A stretch of 64,000 nucleotides of DNA, taken from assembly GCF_006228385.1 (NCBI RefSeq), contig NZ_CP039852.1, forward strand, positions 2,062,001 to 2,126,000, read 5' to 3'. The stretch comes from Salinimonas iocasae (GTDB lineage Bacteria; Pseudomonadota; Gammaproteobacteria; Enterobacterales; Alteromonadaceae). The notes below the pieces were generated by a model that saw only the letters and a program-made list of their open reading frames with translations, was not told the origin of the DNA and ran no database searches. Both the position numbers and the translations under genes were made by a program. This document shows, one piece after another, positions 1 through 9,734 of the stretch; position 1 is the stretch's first letter; each line of letters begins with the position of its first letter.

Positions 1-126
1 GCATACTACAACATCAAGCCCTTCAAATGCCTGTTCGTTAAGCGAATAAGTGAATGCTTCAACCAGAGAACGATCTCCGTTCATTTTCCAGTTGCCCGCA
101 ACTAATGGCGTTCTGTTATCTGTCAT
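1..126 (-). CDS. tpiA: Triosephosphate isomerase, N-terminal 42 residues (cut by window edge)
   Basis: The minus strand from the ATG at 126 to the window edge encodes a protein beginning MTDNRTPLVAGNWKMNG. The AGNWKMNG segment carries the conserved active-site Asn and Lys of triosephosphate isomerase, which interconverts dihydroxyacetone phosphate and glyceraldehyde 3-phosphate in glycolysis and gluconeogenesis. Only the first 42 of about 250 residues are in the window. It lies downstream of glmM in the same direction. The family is clear from the N-terminal motif alone; completeness of the rest cannot be judged. Confidence 0.93.
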   Translation of the reverse strand, partial: MTDNRTPLVAGNWKMNGDRSLVEAFTYSLNEQAFEGLDVVVC

Positions 127-152
127 GCTTAGACCTTACCCTGTCTGTAAAG

Positions 153-180
153 CGGGCGTGATATTAACGATATACGCCCG
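153..180 (-). terminator. Hairpin between glmM and tpiA
   Basis: A 7-bp GC-rich stem (CGGGCGT at 153-159 with ACGCCCG at 174-180) continues inward through an ATAT/ATAT pairing around a short loop. It lies between the glmM stop and the tpiA start. There is no clear U-tract on the minus-strand transcript, so it may be a weak terminator or an attenuating or stabilising hairpin in the tpiA leader. Confidence 0.35.
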
Positions 181-220
181 AATATACAAGTGGAAAAATT
201 AATAATGTATAGAATTTCAG

Positions 221-1564
221 TTAATTGGCCACTTCGCGAACAACATCGGCAATCTTCTCTGCCCATGCCTTTGCATCCGATGCATGTTCAGCCTCAACCA
301 TGACCCGAATCAAAGGTTCAGTGCCGCTTTTACGCAGTAACACGCGACCGCCATCGCCTAACGCTTCCTCAGCGGTTATTTTGGCATCCAGCACCTGTGA
401 CATTTCAAGTGGATTTTCCGGGCCCGGCGTATAACGAACGTTGACTAACTCCTGCGGATACTTTTCAAAGCCCTTACTCAAATCATGCAGATTCATATTA
501 GCGCGAAGCATCGATGTTAACACCTGCAAACCAGCCACGATGCCGTCACCGGTAGATGCAAGGTTGAGATTCAGTACGTGACCTGAGCTCTCGCCCCCGA
601 TTGCCCAGCCTTTACGTTGTAAAAGCTCCATCACATAGCGGTCGCCCACAGCGCTTCGTGCAAACGGAATACTCAATTTTGTCAGCGCATTTTCCAGCCC
701 CAGATTTGTCATCAGGGTGCCAACAACGCCGCCCTGTAAACGACCAGATTTCAATGCATCACGAGCAACAATATAAAGAATCTGATCGCCATCCAGGATG
801 TTTCCTTTGTGATCGACCATCATGATACGGTCACCATCGCCATCCAATGCGAATCCAAGATCCGCCTCTTCTTCAAGTACCCGTTGACGGATACCTTCCA
901 TCGACGTTGCGCCAACCTCATCGTTGATGTTCAAACCATCTGGCTTAGTACCAATTTCGATCACGTCTGCACCCAGTTCGGACAAGACGTTAGGCGCGAT
1001 ATGATAAGTAGCGCCATGGGCGCAATCGACCACTATTTTTAAGCCTTTCAGTGATAAGTCCGATGGAAATGTGCCCTTACAGAATTCGATGTAACGACCG
1101 GCAGCATCACTGACTCTGACCGCCTTGCCCAACCTGTTTGAAGCAACACACTCCATGGGTTCGTCCATCATCTTTTCGATGGCAATTTCAATGTCATCAT
1201 CAAGTTTGAAACCATCTGCAGAAAAGAACTTAATGCCGTTATCATGATAAGGATTATGTGATGCACTTATCACAATTCCTGCTTCAGAACGGAATGTGCG
1301 GGTAAGATAAGCGATAGCTGGTGTAGGCATAGGCCCTAACAGGCCAATATTTATACCTGCTGCAGATAAACCTGATTCAAGCGCAGACTCGAGCATGTAT
1401 CCCGAAATTCGGGTGTCTTTACCTATCAGCACTTTATTCGTGCCTCTACCGGCCAATACTTTACCTGCGGCCCATCCGAGTTTCACCACGAACTCCGGAT
1501 TTATAGCGCTTTCACCAACTTTGCCGCGTATACCATCAGTACCGAAATACTTACGCTCACCCAT
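221..1564 (-). CDS. glmM: Phosphoglucosamine mutase GlmM
   Basis: 447 residues, full length for the family. GlmM converts glucosamine 6-phosphate to glucosamine 1-phosphate, the second step towards UDP-GlcNAc for peptidoglycan and LPS, in the cytoplasm. Visible landmarks are the N-terminal FGTDGIRG, the phosphoserine loop SASHNP with the catalytic serine at residue 102, the Mg-binding DGDGDR at 241-246 and the C-terminal substrate-phosphate loop RKSGTEP. The ATG lies 3 bp after the folP stop, with a GGAG-type ribosome site, so it is translated as the distal gene of ftsH-folP-glmM. Confidence 0.97.
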   Translation of the reverse strand: MGERKYFGTDGIRGKVGESAINPEFVVKLGWAAGKVLAGRGTNKVLIGKDTRISGYMLESALESGLSAAGINIGLLGPMPTPAIAYLTRTFRSEAGIVISASHNPYHDNGIKFFSADGFKLDDDIEIAIEKMMDEPMECVASNRLGKAVRVSDAAGRYIEFCKGTFPSDLSLKGLKIVVDCAHGATYHIAPNVLSELGADVIEIGTKPDGLNINDEVGATSMEGIRQRVLEEEADLGFALDGDGDRIMMVDHKGNILDGDQILYIVARDALKSGRLQGGVVGTLMTNLGLENALTKLSIPFARSAVGDRYVMELLQRKGWAIGGESSGHVLNLNLASTGDGIVAGLQVLTSMLRANMNLHDLSKGFEKYPQELVNVRYTPGPENPLEMSQVLDAKITAEEALGDGGRVLLRKSGTEPLIRVMVEAEHASDAKAWAEKIADVVREVAN

Positions 1565-1567
1565 TTT

Positions 1568-2416
1568 TTATTCTCCTTTTACTGTGTAATCACGAAACGC
1601 GTTAACGATTGCAATGACATCAACCGTTTCCTGCACATCGTGTACACGAATTATTTGTGCGCCGGCTTGCGCCGCGATCGTAGCAAGCGTCAGGCTACCT
1701 GCCAGTCGCTCATCTACTGAATTATTTAAAATCTGGCCTATCATAGATTTTCTGGACATGCCGACCAACAATGGATACCCCATTTCATGTAAAACGGATA
1801 AGCCTGCTAAAAGTTGGTAATTATGCGCCAGAGTTTTTCCAAAACCAAAGCCCGGGTCAAGAATTATGTTACCTTTATGTATACCAGCGTCTACGCAAGC
1901 ACTGATGCGCGCGTTGAGGAACGCCTGAACATCACAGACTACACTTCCATACTCCGGGTCATCCTGCATTGTTTTAGGTGCGCCCTGCATATGCATCAGA
2001 CAAACCGGCACATTACATTTGGCGGCCGCTTCAATTGCGCCTGGTTCCTGCAATGCTCTGACATCATTAATCATTACAGCGCCGGCATTTACTGCCTCAC
2101 TCATAACTTCGGCTTTACTCGTGTCTACTGAAACAAGCGTATCGAATCTGGCCGAAATTGCTTCGATAACAGGGATGACTCTATCAAGCTCCTCATCACA
2201 TGATACTAAAGGTGCGCCAGGACGGGTTGACTCGCCCCCTACATCAATAAAAGTGGCCCCCGCATCAATCATTGCAGCACAATGGTCGATGGCGCCGTCC
2301 AGATTATTGAACTTTCCCCCATCCGAAAAAGAATCAGGGGTAGCATTCAATATACCCATGACCGTGGGACAGCTCAGATCTACAGTTCGGTTATTAAATT
2401 TCAACGTTTTCACCAT
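1568..2416 (-). CDS. folP: Dihydropteroate synthase FolP
   Basis: 282 residues, typical length. It condenses 6-hydroxymethyl-dihydropterin pyrophosphate with p-aminobenzoate to give dihydropteroate in folate synthesis, and is the target of sulfonamides. The pterin-binding signature GILNATPDSFSDGG starts at about residue 21; the second signature, with INDVRAL, and the LDPGFGFGK and GMSRKS loops are all present. It lies between ftsH and glmM as in many gammaproteobacteria. A terminator-like hairpin separates it from ftsH, so it may have its own promoter or depend on readthrough. Confidence 0.97.
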   Translation of the reverse strand: MVKTLKFNNRTVDLSCPTVMGILNATPDSFSDGGKFNNLDGAIDHCAAMIDAGATFIDVGGESTRPGAPLVSCDEELDRVIPVIEAISARFDTLVSVDTSKAEVMSEAVNAGAVMINDVRALQEPGAIEAAAKCNVPVCLMHMQGAPKTMQDDPEYGSVVCDVQAFLNARISACVDAGIHKGNIILDPGFGFGKTLAHNYQLLAGLSVLHEMGYPLLVGMSRKSMIGQILNNSVDERLAGSLTLATIAAQAGAQIIRVHDVQETVDVIAIVNAFRDYTVKGE

Positions 2417-2471
2417 TTTATGGATAATGGGATACTTTTGGCAGGAAAAATTAGATCGATAATCAGAAATG

Positions 2472-2500
2472 AAAAAAGCGCCAGCGAAGAACTGGCGCTT
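2472..2500 (-). terminator. Rho-independent terminator downstream of ftsH
   Basis: A perfect 7-bp stem (GCGCCAG at 2478-2484, CTGGCGC at 2492-2498) with a 7-nt loop is followed on the minus strand by six T residues (A-run at 2472-2477). It begins 7 nt after the ftsH stop codon, ahead of folP, and so is probably a partial terminator that sets the ftsH:folP ratio. Confidence 0.75.
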
Positions 2501-2506
2501 TGTATA

Positions 2507-4459
2507 TTAACCTGGCAAGTCGCCTGGTTTACCTACTGATGGTTTATCGACACCATCATTAGTAATTTCACCCTCTCTGGCAGGTTTCCCACCGCTGGGT
2601 TTATCACCTCCATCATCCGGTCTACGGTCATCCCAGTCTGCCGGAGGACGGACATCAGTACGATTCATCAGATCATCAATTTGCTTCGCATCTATTGTCT
2701 CATAACGCATAAGCGCATCTTTCATAGAGTGAAGAATATCGATATTCTCCTCAAGAATCGTTTTAGCCCTGTCGTAGTTTCTGTCTATAAGCGCCTTGAT
2801 TTCGGCATCAATAGCACGAGCAGTATCATCAGACATGCTCGAGGCTTTAGACATAGATTTACCTAAAAAGACCTCGCCTTCTTCTTCAGCGTAAAGCATT
2901 GGCCCCATTTTGGTAGACAATCCCCACTGCGTCACCATCTTGCGGGCAATCTCAGTTGCACGCTCGATATCATTCGATGCACCGGTTGTTACTTTGTCAT
3001 CGCCGTAAATCAGCTGCTCAGCAATACGACCACCAAACAGGCTGGAAATCATACTTTCCAAATGCTGCTTAGAATGACTGACACGGTCTTTCTCAGGCAA
3101 ATACATTGTGACACCTAATGCACGGCCTCGAGGAATGATCGATACTTTGTATACAGGATCGTGTTCTGGTACAAGGCGACCAACAATAGCGTGACCTGCC
3201 TCATGGTAGGAGGTCATCGCCTTCTCGTCTTCAGACATCACCATTGATTTACGCTCGGCGCCCATCATGATTTTGTCTTTCGCCTTATCAAACTCTTCCA
3301 TCGAGACTAAACGCTTATTAGCGCGTGCCGCAAACAGTGCAGCCTCGTTTACAAGGTTGGCCAAATCAGCACCAGAGAAGCCAGGTGTACCGCGTGCGAT
3401 CACTGCCGGGTCGACATTATCAGCAACTGGTACTTTACGAGCGTGAACTTTAAGTATCTGCTCACGACCGCGAATGTCTGGTAAGCCGACGACAACCTGA
3501 CGGTCAAAGCGTCCGGGACGCAGCAACGCAGGGTCGAGTACATCGGGACGGTTCGTCGCTGCTATAACGATGATACCTTCATGGCCTTCGAAGCCATCCA
3601 TTTCCACAAGCATCTGGTTCAGGGTCTGCTCACGTTCATCATGACCGCCGCCAAGACCAGCACCGCGCTGACGACCCACAGCATCAATTTCATCGATGAA
3701 GATAATGCAAGGTGCAGATTTCTTAGCCTGTTCAAACATATCGCGAACACGTGAAGCACCAACACCGACAAACATTTCGACAAAGTCAGAGCCCGAAATA
3801 GTGAAGAATGGTACTTTTGCTTCACCAGCAATCGCCTTAGCTAAAAGGGTTTTACCCGTTCCGGGCGGACCAACCATCAATACGCCCTTAGGAATTTTAC
3901 CGCCTAACTTCTGGAACTTTGACGGGTCGCGCAGGAAGTCTACCAGCTCAGAGACATCTTCTTTTGCCTCATCACAGCCTGCGACATCAGCAAAGGTTGT
4001 TTTGATCTGATCTTCACCCAGCAATCGCGCTTTACTTTTACCAAACGACATCGCGCCACGGCCACCGCCGCCCTGCATTTGTCGCATAAAGAAGATCCAT
4101 ACTGCGATAAGTAGCAACATGGGGAACCAGGAAATAAAGATCGACGTCAGAATCGACGGCTCTTCTGTGGGCTCACCATAAATGCGGATATCTTTTGAAG
4201 CTAAGTCAGATATTAATTTATCGTCATAATAAGGAATATACGTGACAAACGTTTCGCCGGAACGTTTGGTCCCGCGAATTTCCCGTGACTCGCTGTCAAT
4301 GCGAACCTCACGGATGTTGCCCTGATTAGCTTCTTTAAGAAAGGTTGTGTAATCCGTCTGTGCCCGTGTCGATTCTCCCGGAGAAAAACTCTGGAAAACT
4401 GACATCAGAACTACAGCGATGACTAACCATAAAATTAAATTCTTTGCCATATCGCTCAA
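2507..4459 (-). CDS. ftsH: ATP-dependent zinc metalloprotease FtsH
   Basis: 650 residues. FtsH is a membrane-anchored AAA+ hexamer of the inner membrane that degrades membrane proteins and short-lived regulators such as LpxC and sigma-32. Two N-terminal membrane segments (about 6-24 and 104-125) flank a periplasmic domain; then follow Walker A GPPGTGKT (197-204), Walker B FIDEID (254-259), the second region of homology (about 300-320) and the zinc site HEAGH (419-423). The TTG at 4459 has an AGAGG site 9 nt upstream. An ATG three codons later (4450) would give the MAKNLILW start; the TTG form matches the longer E. coli annotation. The C-terminal tail is Gly/Lys/Pro rich and family-variable. 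Confidence 0.97.
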   Translation of the reverse strand: MSDMAKNLILWLVIAVVLMSVFQSFSPGESTRAQTDYTTFLKEANQGNIREVRIDSESREIRGTKRSGETFVTYIPYYDDKLISDLASKDIRIYGEPTEEPSILTSIFISWFPMLLLIAVWIFFMRQMQGGGGRGAMSFGKSKARLLGEDQIKTTFADVAGCDEAKEDVSELVDFLRDPSKFQKLGGKIPKGVLMVGPPGTGKTLLAKAIAGEAKVPFFTISGSDFVEMFVGVGASRVRDMFEQAKKSAPCIIFIDEIDAVGRQRGAGLGGGHDEREQTLNQMLVEMDGFEGHEGIIVIAATNRPDVLDPALLRPGRFDRQVVVGLPDIRGREQILKVHARKVPVADNVDPAVIARGTPGFSGADLANLVNEAALFAARANKRLVSMEEFDKAKDKIMMGAERKSMVMSEDEKAMTSYHEAGHAIVGRLVPEHDPVYKVSIIPRGRALGVTMYLPEKDRVSHSKQHLESMISSLFGGRIAEQLIYGDDKVTTGASNDIERATEIARKMVTQWGLSTKMGPMLYAEEEGEVFLGKSMSKASSMSDDTARAIDAEIKALIDRNYDRAKTILEENIDILHSMKDALMRYETIDAKQIDDLMNRTDVRPPADWDDRRPDDGGDKPSGGKPAREGEITNDGVDKPSVGKPGDLPG

Positions 4460-4583
4460 TGCTACTAACCTCTAAAAATACCGGAATAAGTCTGTATAAA
4501 CAGCGCTTTCAATACGTTACCGCACCTGGCTGCTATACAAAACCGGACGAATGTCGTTCCTTTTTGCACTATCTGTAAGCGTA

Positions 4584-5213
4584 CTACACTTTATAGCCGC
4601 AAGCCACCAGATAGACTTCCCGCGAACGTGCCCTGGATGAATCAGGCTTTCGGGTTTTAATCTTCGTAAAATTCTGGCGCAATGCTGTTAAAAACTCATC
4701 AAAACCTTCACCCTGAAATACCTTGATAGCAAAGTTTCCGCCGGGCTTCAGTACCTGATGACACATATCTAACGCCAACTCACATAAATACATGGAGCGG
4801 GCCTGATCTGCCGCATTATTGCCTGACATATTCGGTGCCATATCAGACAACACAATATCTACGTTGTTCCCGTCAATTCTGTTCAACAATGCGTTGAGAA
4901 CCGACTCCTCGCGAAAATCCCCCTGCAAAAAGTCAACCCCAGCAATCGGATCCATCTCCAGGATATCGCAGGCAATTACCTGTCCGTTACTACCGACAAG
5001 GTCAGACGCCAGTTGCGACCACCCGCCCGGCGCTGCACCAAGGTCAACAACCGTCATACCTGGCTTTATCAGCTTATCTTTTTGCTGCATTTCCTCTAGT
5101 TTGAAAACCGCACGGGACCGCAAGCCCTGCTTTTGTGCTTTTTGCACATAATGGTCATCAAAATGCTCTTTGAGCCAGCGCTTACTGCTGGCTGAATGTT
5201 TCTTTTTAGTCAT
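4584..5213 (-). CDS. rlmE: 23S rRNA (uridine-2'-O)-methyltransferase RlmE (FtsJ/RrmJ)
   Basis: 209 residues, full length. RlmE uses S-adenosylmethionine to methylate the 2'-OH of U2552 in the 23S A-loop, aiding 50S assembly. The SAM-binding [10 protein letters not shown] lies at 57-65 and the K-D-K-E catalytic tetrad is visible as K38, D124 (LSDMAPN), K164 (AIKVF) and E199 (SREVY). It sits upstream of ftsH in the same direction with a 124-bp gap and divergent to yhbY, the standard gammaproteobacterial arrangement. Confidence 0.97.
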   Translation of the reverse strand: MTKKKHSASSKRWLKEHFDDHYVQKAQKQGLRSRAVFKLEEMQQKDKLIKPGMTVVDLGAAPGGWSQLASDLVGSNGQVIACDILEMDPIAGVDFLQGDFREESVLNALLNRIDGNNVDIVLSDMAPNMSGNNAADQARSMYLCELALDMCHQVLKPGGNFAIKVFQGEGFDEFLTALRQNFTKIKTRKPDSSRARSREVYLVACGYKV

Positions 5214-5228
5214 CGCCGCACTTTGTGA

Positions 5229-5258
5229 TTGGGAATGTGGTCAAGATGGCGTTAGAAT
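5229..5258 (+). promoter_or_regulatory. Candidate sigma-70 promoter for yhbY
   Basis: TTGGGA (5229-5234), an 18-bp spacer and TAGAAT (5253-5258) lie about 45 bp before the yhbY ATG in the divergent interval. Assigned by eye against the consensus; no experimental support. Confidence 0.4.
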
Positions 5259-5284
5259 ATAGGTTTTCAAGTTGTAAATGCTAA
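5256..5284 (-). promoter_or_regulatory. Candidate sigma-70 promoter for rlmE
   Basis: On the minus strand TTAGCA (5284-5279), a 17-bp spacer and TATATT (5261-5256) point towards rlmE. The -10 overlaps the -10 of the opposing yhbY promoter candidate, so the two could compete. Confidence 0.4.
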
Positions 5285-5303
5285 ATAATTAAAGAAGCAG
5301 GTA

Positions 5304-5600
5304 ATGAAACTTTCCAATAAACAAAAGCAATTTCTAAAAGGTCTGGCCCATTCACTTAAACCCGTTGTTCAACTGGGCGGAAATGGTCTTACTGAAGGTG
5401 TTGTCGCAGAAATTGATAACGCGCTTAACCACCATGAACTGATTAAAGTTAAGGTACCTACAGACGATCGCGAAGAAAAAACACTAATTAATGATGCAAT
5501 TGTCAGAGAGACTGGTGCGGTAAAGGTTCAGGTAATTGGACATATGCTTGTTCTGTACCGTCCTACTGAAGAGCGTAAAATACAATTGCCAAAACAATAA
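5304..5600 (+). CDS. yhbY: Ribosome assembly RNA-binding protein YhbY (CRM domain)
   Basis: 98 residues, the usual size of single CRM-domain proteins. YhbY binds pre-50S particles and is thought to help large-subunit maturation. The pattern LSNKQKQFLKGLAH, then KPVVQLGGNGLTEGV and the HELIKVKV strand are characteristic. An AGCAGG ribosome site precedes the ATG. It is divergent from rlmE, another 50S maturation gene. Confidence 0.95.
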   Translation: MKLSNKQKQFLKGLAHSLKPVVQLGGNGLTEGVVAEIDNALNHHELIKVKVPTDDREEKTLINDAIVRETGAVKVQVIGHMLVLYRPTEERKIQLPKQ

Positions 5601-5690
5601 ATATTCCTCTCTTTCATTTTTAACATCCATAGTTATTTAACTGTTAAACAAGTAAGCTTTATGCCTCTTTTTCGTTAACAGGAATAAAAG

Positions 5691-6467
5691 ATGGATGTAA
5701 GTCAAATTACGGCTATTGTTACCGGCGGGTGCTCAGGCCTTGGGCACGCAACGGCTATCACCCTGCGGGAAGCCGGCGCAAAAGTAGCATTGTTCGATTT
5801 AAACGACGAAACCGGCGCTCAGCGCGTTTCTGAGTTAGGCAGTGACCACACGCGCTTCTACAAAGTTGATGTACGCGATGAAAATCAGGTGCAGGCTGCA
5901 ATTGATAGCGTAAAGTCAGAATTTGGCGATATTCACGTTTGCATCAACTGCGCCGGTATTGCGCCTGCCAAACGTACACTCGATAAAGAGGGAAATGCCG
6001 CCCCGTTACAGGATTTTCAGAAGACGGTCGACATTAACCTTATTGGCACATTCAATGTTGCCAGACTGGCGGCTTCTGCGATGAGTAAACAAGATGCTGT
6101 AAATGATGATGCTGAACGCGGACTTATCATCAATACAGCCTCTATCGCGGGCTATGAAGGGCAAATCGGTCAAACAGCATATGCGGCGAGTAAAGGTGGC
6201 ATTATTTCTTTGACCCTGCCTATGGCAAGAGATCTTTCTCCTCTGGGCATTCGCGTTAACACGATAGCGCCCGGTGTAATGGGTACGCCATTGCTGCTGG
6301 CAATGCCGGATAAAGTTCAGGACGCGCTGGCAAGCAATGTGCCCTACCCCAAACGTTTGGGCTATCCGAAAGAATTTGCCAGTCTCGTCATGCACATGAT
6401 CAGCAACACATATATGAATGGCGAAACGGTTCGACTGGATGGCAGCTTGCGGATGCCGCCTAAGTAA
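5691..6467 (+). CDS. Short-chain dehydrogenase of the HSD10 / 3-hydroxy-2-methylbutyryl-CoA dehydrogenase type
   Basis: 258 residues, classical SDR. The NAD-binding TGGCSGLG is at 11-18, NCAG at 86-89, and the catalytic S151, Y164 and K168 lie in NTASIAGYEGQIGQTAYAAS. The insert after NAG, the GYEGQIGQ stretch, the TPLL loop and the C-terminal NGETVRLDGSLRM are typical of type II 3-hydroxyacyl-CoA dehydrogenase (HSD17B10), which acts in isoleucine and short branched acyl-CoA breakdown. It stands alone, with no acyl-CoA genes adjacent, so the substrate is inferred from family resemblance. It ends in a convergent terminator region shared with the Lon-related protease gene. Confidence 0.88.
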   Translation: MDVSQITAIVTGGCSGLGHATAITLREAGAKVALFDLNDETGAQRVSELGSDHTRFYKVDVRDENQVQAAIDSVKSEFGDIHVCINCAGIAPAKRTLDKEGNAAPLQDFQKTVDINLIGTFNVARLAASAMSKQDAVNDDAERGLIINTASIAGYEGQIGQTAYAASKGGIISLTLPMARDLSPLGIRVNTIAPGVMGTPLLLAMPDKVQDALASNVPYPKRLGYPKEFASLVMHMISNTYMNGETVRLDGSLRMPPK

Positions 6468-6507
6468 ACCGTAAGTAGGCCGAACGTCAGATACTCCACT
6501 TTATTCT

Positions 6508-6545
6508 ACAGCGAAACAGTCATCTGTTATCGCTGTAGCTTTTCC
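6508..6545. terminator. Terminator between convergent SDR and Lon-related genes
   Basis: A long hairpin is formed by ACAGCGA (6508-6514) plus AACAG, a TCAT loop, then CTGTT and TCGCTGT (6530-6536) with a single bulged A. On the plus strand it is followed by AGCTTTT. It probably ends the SDR transcript and may act in both directions. Confidence 0.6.
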
Positions 6546-6586
6546 CGGTACTTTATCGATCAAGACATCAGCTTTGCGCTGAGTGT

Positions 6587-8980
6587 TTACTCTTCGCCGC
6601 CATTAACGATGAGGGCAATATTATACAATCGGTTGACCGCTTGGTAGTTAATTGTGTTTTTAGGATAACGTCCTCGTGAACTCAACGCCCCGGCTTCCTG
6701 CTGCATCAGCAGACTCAGCGCTTCATCGACTGTTTTCACCGGGTAAATATGAAACTGACCGCGGGATACTGCGTCAATCACAGCATTATCCAGTACAAGG
6801 TTAACCTTGTTCGAGTAAGGGATAACAACGCCCTGCTCGCCCGTAAGTCCACGATGTTGACACAAATCGAAAAACCCTTCTATTTTCTCGTTTACGCCAC
6901 CTACCGCCTGAACTTCACCATATTGATTAATTGAACCGGTAATAGCCAAACTCTGCAGTGCAGGTATTTCTGTCAGCGCAGAGATAAGAGCTACCAACTC
7001 CCCCAGCGATGCGCTGTCACCATCAATATGACCGTAGGATTGTTCCAGCGCGATGTTAGCTGACAATGTCAGCGGGAAATGCTGCGCATATTTATTCCCT
7101 AAATACCCGGTAAGCAGCATAACACCTTTGGAGTGTATGGGCTGGCCAAGCTCAACCTCACGCTCGATATCTACTACGCCATTCGCCCCGGCATATACGG
7201 TAGAGGTTATGCGTGCAGGTGTGCCGAACGTGGTATCTCCTATTTCCAATACTGTCAGTCCGTTAACTGTGCCTGCAGCCTTACCTTCAGTAGCAATAAG
7301 TACATGCCCTTCCTTGATATCATCAAGTAGTGTCTGACTTACCCTTCCGGTGCGGCGCTTTTTAGCGTGCAATGCAGTTTCGATATGTTGCTCGAGCAAT
7401 ACTTTGTGGCCGGCCTTATTGCAAAAATAAACCGCTTCGTTAACCAGCTCCAGAATTTCAGCGATATGTGCTGACAATTTATGTTTATGTTCAGCCATTC
7501 TCAGCGACTGATGTATCAGTCGCCCCATTGCACAAGCCGCTACCTTATCCAGCCCCTGTAATTGCACGTGTTTATTAACACGCCCGATAAAACTGTAAAG
7601 GTTCGTGTCCTTTGCCGGTATCTCAAGGTCAAAATCAACTAATACACGAAAAAGCTCGTCAAACTCATCGTCGTAGTCCTGCAACATATAATAAAGGTCG
7701 CGGGACCCCAGCAATATTACTTTTACGTCCAGTGTCATGGGTTGCGGATTAAGGGTAATCGCATTCACCATACCTACTTCCTGCTGTGGTAAATCCATCT
7801 TCAGGATGCCGGATTTAATTGCCCGTTTTAGCGTTTCCCATACATAAGGCTGCTCCACCATCTGATCTGCATCGAGCAAAAGGTAGCCACCATTTGCCTT
7901 GTGAAGCGCACCGGGTCTGATCATTCGGTAATCGGTGTAAACTCCGCCATGCATGTTTTGATATTCGATGCGACCGAACAAGTTTTGCCACGTGGGATTA
8001 GATTCATAGATTATTGGTGCGCCAGCATCATATTGGTGAGAAACCAGAATATTCGGCAGGTACAGTTCCTCAAGATAGCCTCTTTTTTCAGCATCATCTG
8101 ATTTTTCCTCACGTTGCTCATCCAGCCAGAGTTCAACTACCGTGTTTGGCAAGTGAGCACGCAACTGGCGTAAATATTTAAGCACGCCGAGGTTGTCGGT
8201 GTAGGCATGTTCCAGTGCTTTAATTAACGGTTTAACGCCACCTTCAGCAGTTTGTCGGTTCAGTGTTCTGAGCTGCTCAGCGTTTTCCCGACGCCAGACC
8301 GGCAGACTGAGCAAACTTTCACTCAGACGATTTTCCAGCTCGTCGATTAACTCAAAAAAGTACTGACGTCGCGATGTATCCAACTGAGCAAATTGTGTTT
8401 CGGTGGCCGGTGCGTCATCAATAACCGGCACAAAACTAATGGTGCCTGATTGCTCCTGCATGACCAGCTGATTCGCATTCGCATAGCGCTCAACGCCATC
8501 AACCGCCTCATCGTATTTTTGCTGATAAGCCCGATTAATAGCGGCTTTTTTGCGCTGATAGCCTGGTGTATCGAATGCCGCGGGAAAGGTAGCCAGCACA
8601 TCATTGATCAGATCTTTCATCGCCTTTTGAAATTTACGCGCCTGTGAAGCTGGCAACTTGAGCAATAGCGGCTCCCGCTCCTCTTCGAGATTTGCAATAT
8701 AACACCAATCGTCAGGCGAGCTGAGTTTAGCCGCAGCGCGTTCAATGTGTGATTTGATTAACGAAAAGCGCCCTGTGGCCGGCTCACCCATAACATAAAG
8801 GTTATAACCCGGAGCGGTGATACCCAGTCCGAAGGTCATTGCTTCCTGCGCACGTTCCTGACCTACAAATGAAGCCTCCAGTGAGGCAGCATCATTGAGT
8901 GTCTGCTCTATAAAGTTGCAATCCAGCGTAGGAGCCAGTTCACCTTCAGGAATTGCCGGTATCGTTTTAGCAATAGGCAT
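6587..8980 (-). CDS. Lon-related AAA+ ATP-dependent serine protease
   Basis: 797 residues. The N-terminal part resembles the AAA_32 domain; the P-loop region reads GEPATGRFS (about 66-74), with Arg replacing the usual Walker A Lys. The C-terminal Lon protease domain carries the Ser-Lys dyad: S656 in DGDSASLGE and K699 in NEKIEGFF, 43 residues apart as in Lon. A central coiled or helical insert (about 150-300) separates them. It belongs to the LonB/YcbZ-like group, cytosolic, with poorly known substrates. It is a single gene convergent with the SDR; the 107-bp interval to the divergent SRPBCC gene must contain its promoter. Assignment as a Lon relative is firm; the biological target is unknown. 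Confidence 0.9.
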   Translation of the reverse strand: MPIAKTIPAIPEGELAPTLDCNFIEQTLNDAASLEASFVGQERAQEAMTFGLGITAPGYNLYVMGEPATGRFSLIKSHIERAAAKLSSPDDWCYIANLEEEREPLLLKLPASQARKFQKAMKDLINDVLATFPAAFDTPGYQRKKAAINRAYQQKYDEAVDGVERYANANQLVMQEQSGTISFVPVIDDAPATETQFAQLDTSRRQYFFELIDELENRLSESLLSLPVWRRENAEQLRTLNRQTAEGGVKPLIKALEHAYTDNLGVLKYLRQLRAHLPNTVVELWLDEQREEKSDDAEKRGYLEELYLPNILVSHQYDAGAPIIYESNPTWQNLFGRIEYQNMHGGVYTDYRMIRPGALHKANGGYLLLDADQMVEQPYVWETLKRAIKSGILKMDLPQQEVGMVNAITLNPQPMTLDVKVILLGSRDLYYMLQDYDDEFDELFRVLVDFDLEIPAKDTNLYSFIGRVNKHVQLQGLDKVAACAMGRLIHQSLRMAEHKHKLSAHIAEILELVNEAVYFCNKAGHKVLLEQHIETALHAKKRRTGRVSQTLLDDIKEGHVLIATEGKAAGTVNGLTVLEIGDTTFGTPARITSTVYAGANGVVDIEREVELGQPIHSKGVMLLTGYLGNKYAQHFPLTLSANIALEQSYGHIDGDSASLGELVALISALTEIPALQSLAITGSINQYGEVQAVGGVNEKIEGFFDLCQHRGLTGEQGVVIPYSNKVNLVLDNAVIDAVSRGQFHIYPVKTVDEALSLLMQQEAGALSSRGRYPKNTINYQAVNRLYNIALIVNGGEE

Positions 8981-9087
8981 AGCGATTTGAATACTCTTTA
9001 TTAATAGTGTTACTGCTCAGACGCATCAGTTGTGCAGTGCCATAATACATAATAAGGTTATTATTCCAGTCTTGTCAGGATAACGCT

Positions 9088-9621
9088 ATGAAACGCACAC
9101 ATTTTCTATTGGGTTTCTTTGTTTTGCACGCAGGGGTGGCACCTGACGCACTTGCTGAAGTTACCGCTGTTTCCGCGCATGGCTTTGTAGTAAAGAATTC
9201 GTTCGTAACACGCCAGCCCGCTGATACTGTCTGGCTGTCACTCATTAATGATGTTGATAGCTGGTGGCCGAAAGACCATAGCTGGTGGGAAGGTACGTTT
9301 TCAATCAATGCGACAGCAGGAGGCTGTTTCTGCGAGAGAAAAAATAACAAAAGTGCCGAACATATGCGTGTCAGCTATGTTGACCCACCTGTCTCACTGG
9401 TTATGACCGGCGGACTGGGACCACTCCAGTCGATGGGCGTATACGGCGCGCTGAACTGGCAGATAAGTCCCGATAACGGTCTGACCAGAGTTACGCTTAC
9501 TTATCAGGCCCAGGGGTATCTGCCGTCCGGGTTCAAGCAACTGGCCCCTGTAGTGGATGAGGTTCAGGCGGGACAGTTAGCGCGTTTACATGCATGGCTA
9601 CGTCAGACTTATCCGGACTAA
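9088..9621 (+). CDS. Exported SRPBCC-fold (START/AHSA1-like) protein
   Basis: 177 residues. A signal peptide (KR, then a hydrophobic stretch ending at ALA-E about residue 24) indicates export to the periplasm. The remainder reads like an SRPBCC ligand-binding fold: a strand pair near FVVKNSFVTRQPADTVW, the DSWWPKDHSWWEG aromatic cluster, the GGCFCE turn and a final long amphipathic helix from about residue 150. The double Trp motifs suggest a hydrophobic ligand pocket, but ligand and function are not known. A good AGGA ribosome site lies 7 nt before the ATG. It is monocistronic by position. Confidence 0.75.
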   Translation: MKRTHFLLGFFVLHAGVAPDALAEVTAVSAHGFVVKNSFVTRQPADTVWLSLINDVDSWWPKDHSWWEGTFSINATAGGCFCERKNNKSAEHMRVSYVDPPVSLVMTGGLGPLQSMGVYGALNWQISPDNGLTRVTLTYQAQGYLPSGFKQLAPVVDEVQAGQLARLHAWLRQTYPD

Positions 9622-9734
9622 GCCCCCATAAGTTAGAAAAACCCGCGCCTGCTATTGTGGGGCGACGGGCCACTGGGGTATTCTATGCCGCTAATCATAT
9701 CTACCCATAAACCAACGCGGAATTTTCGATTTTC

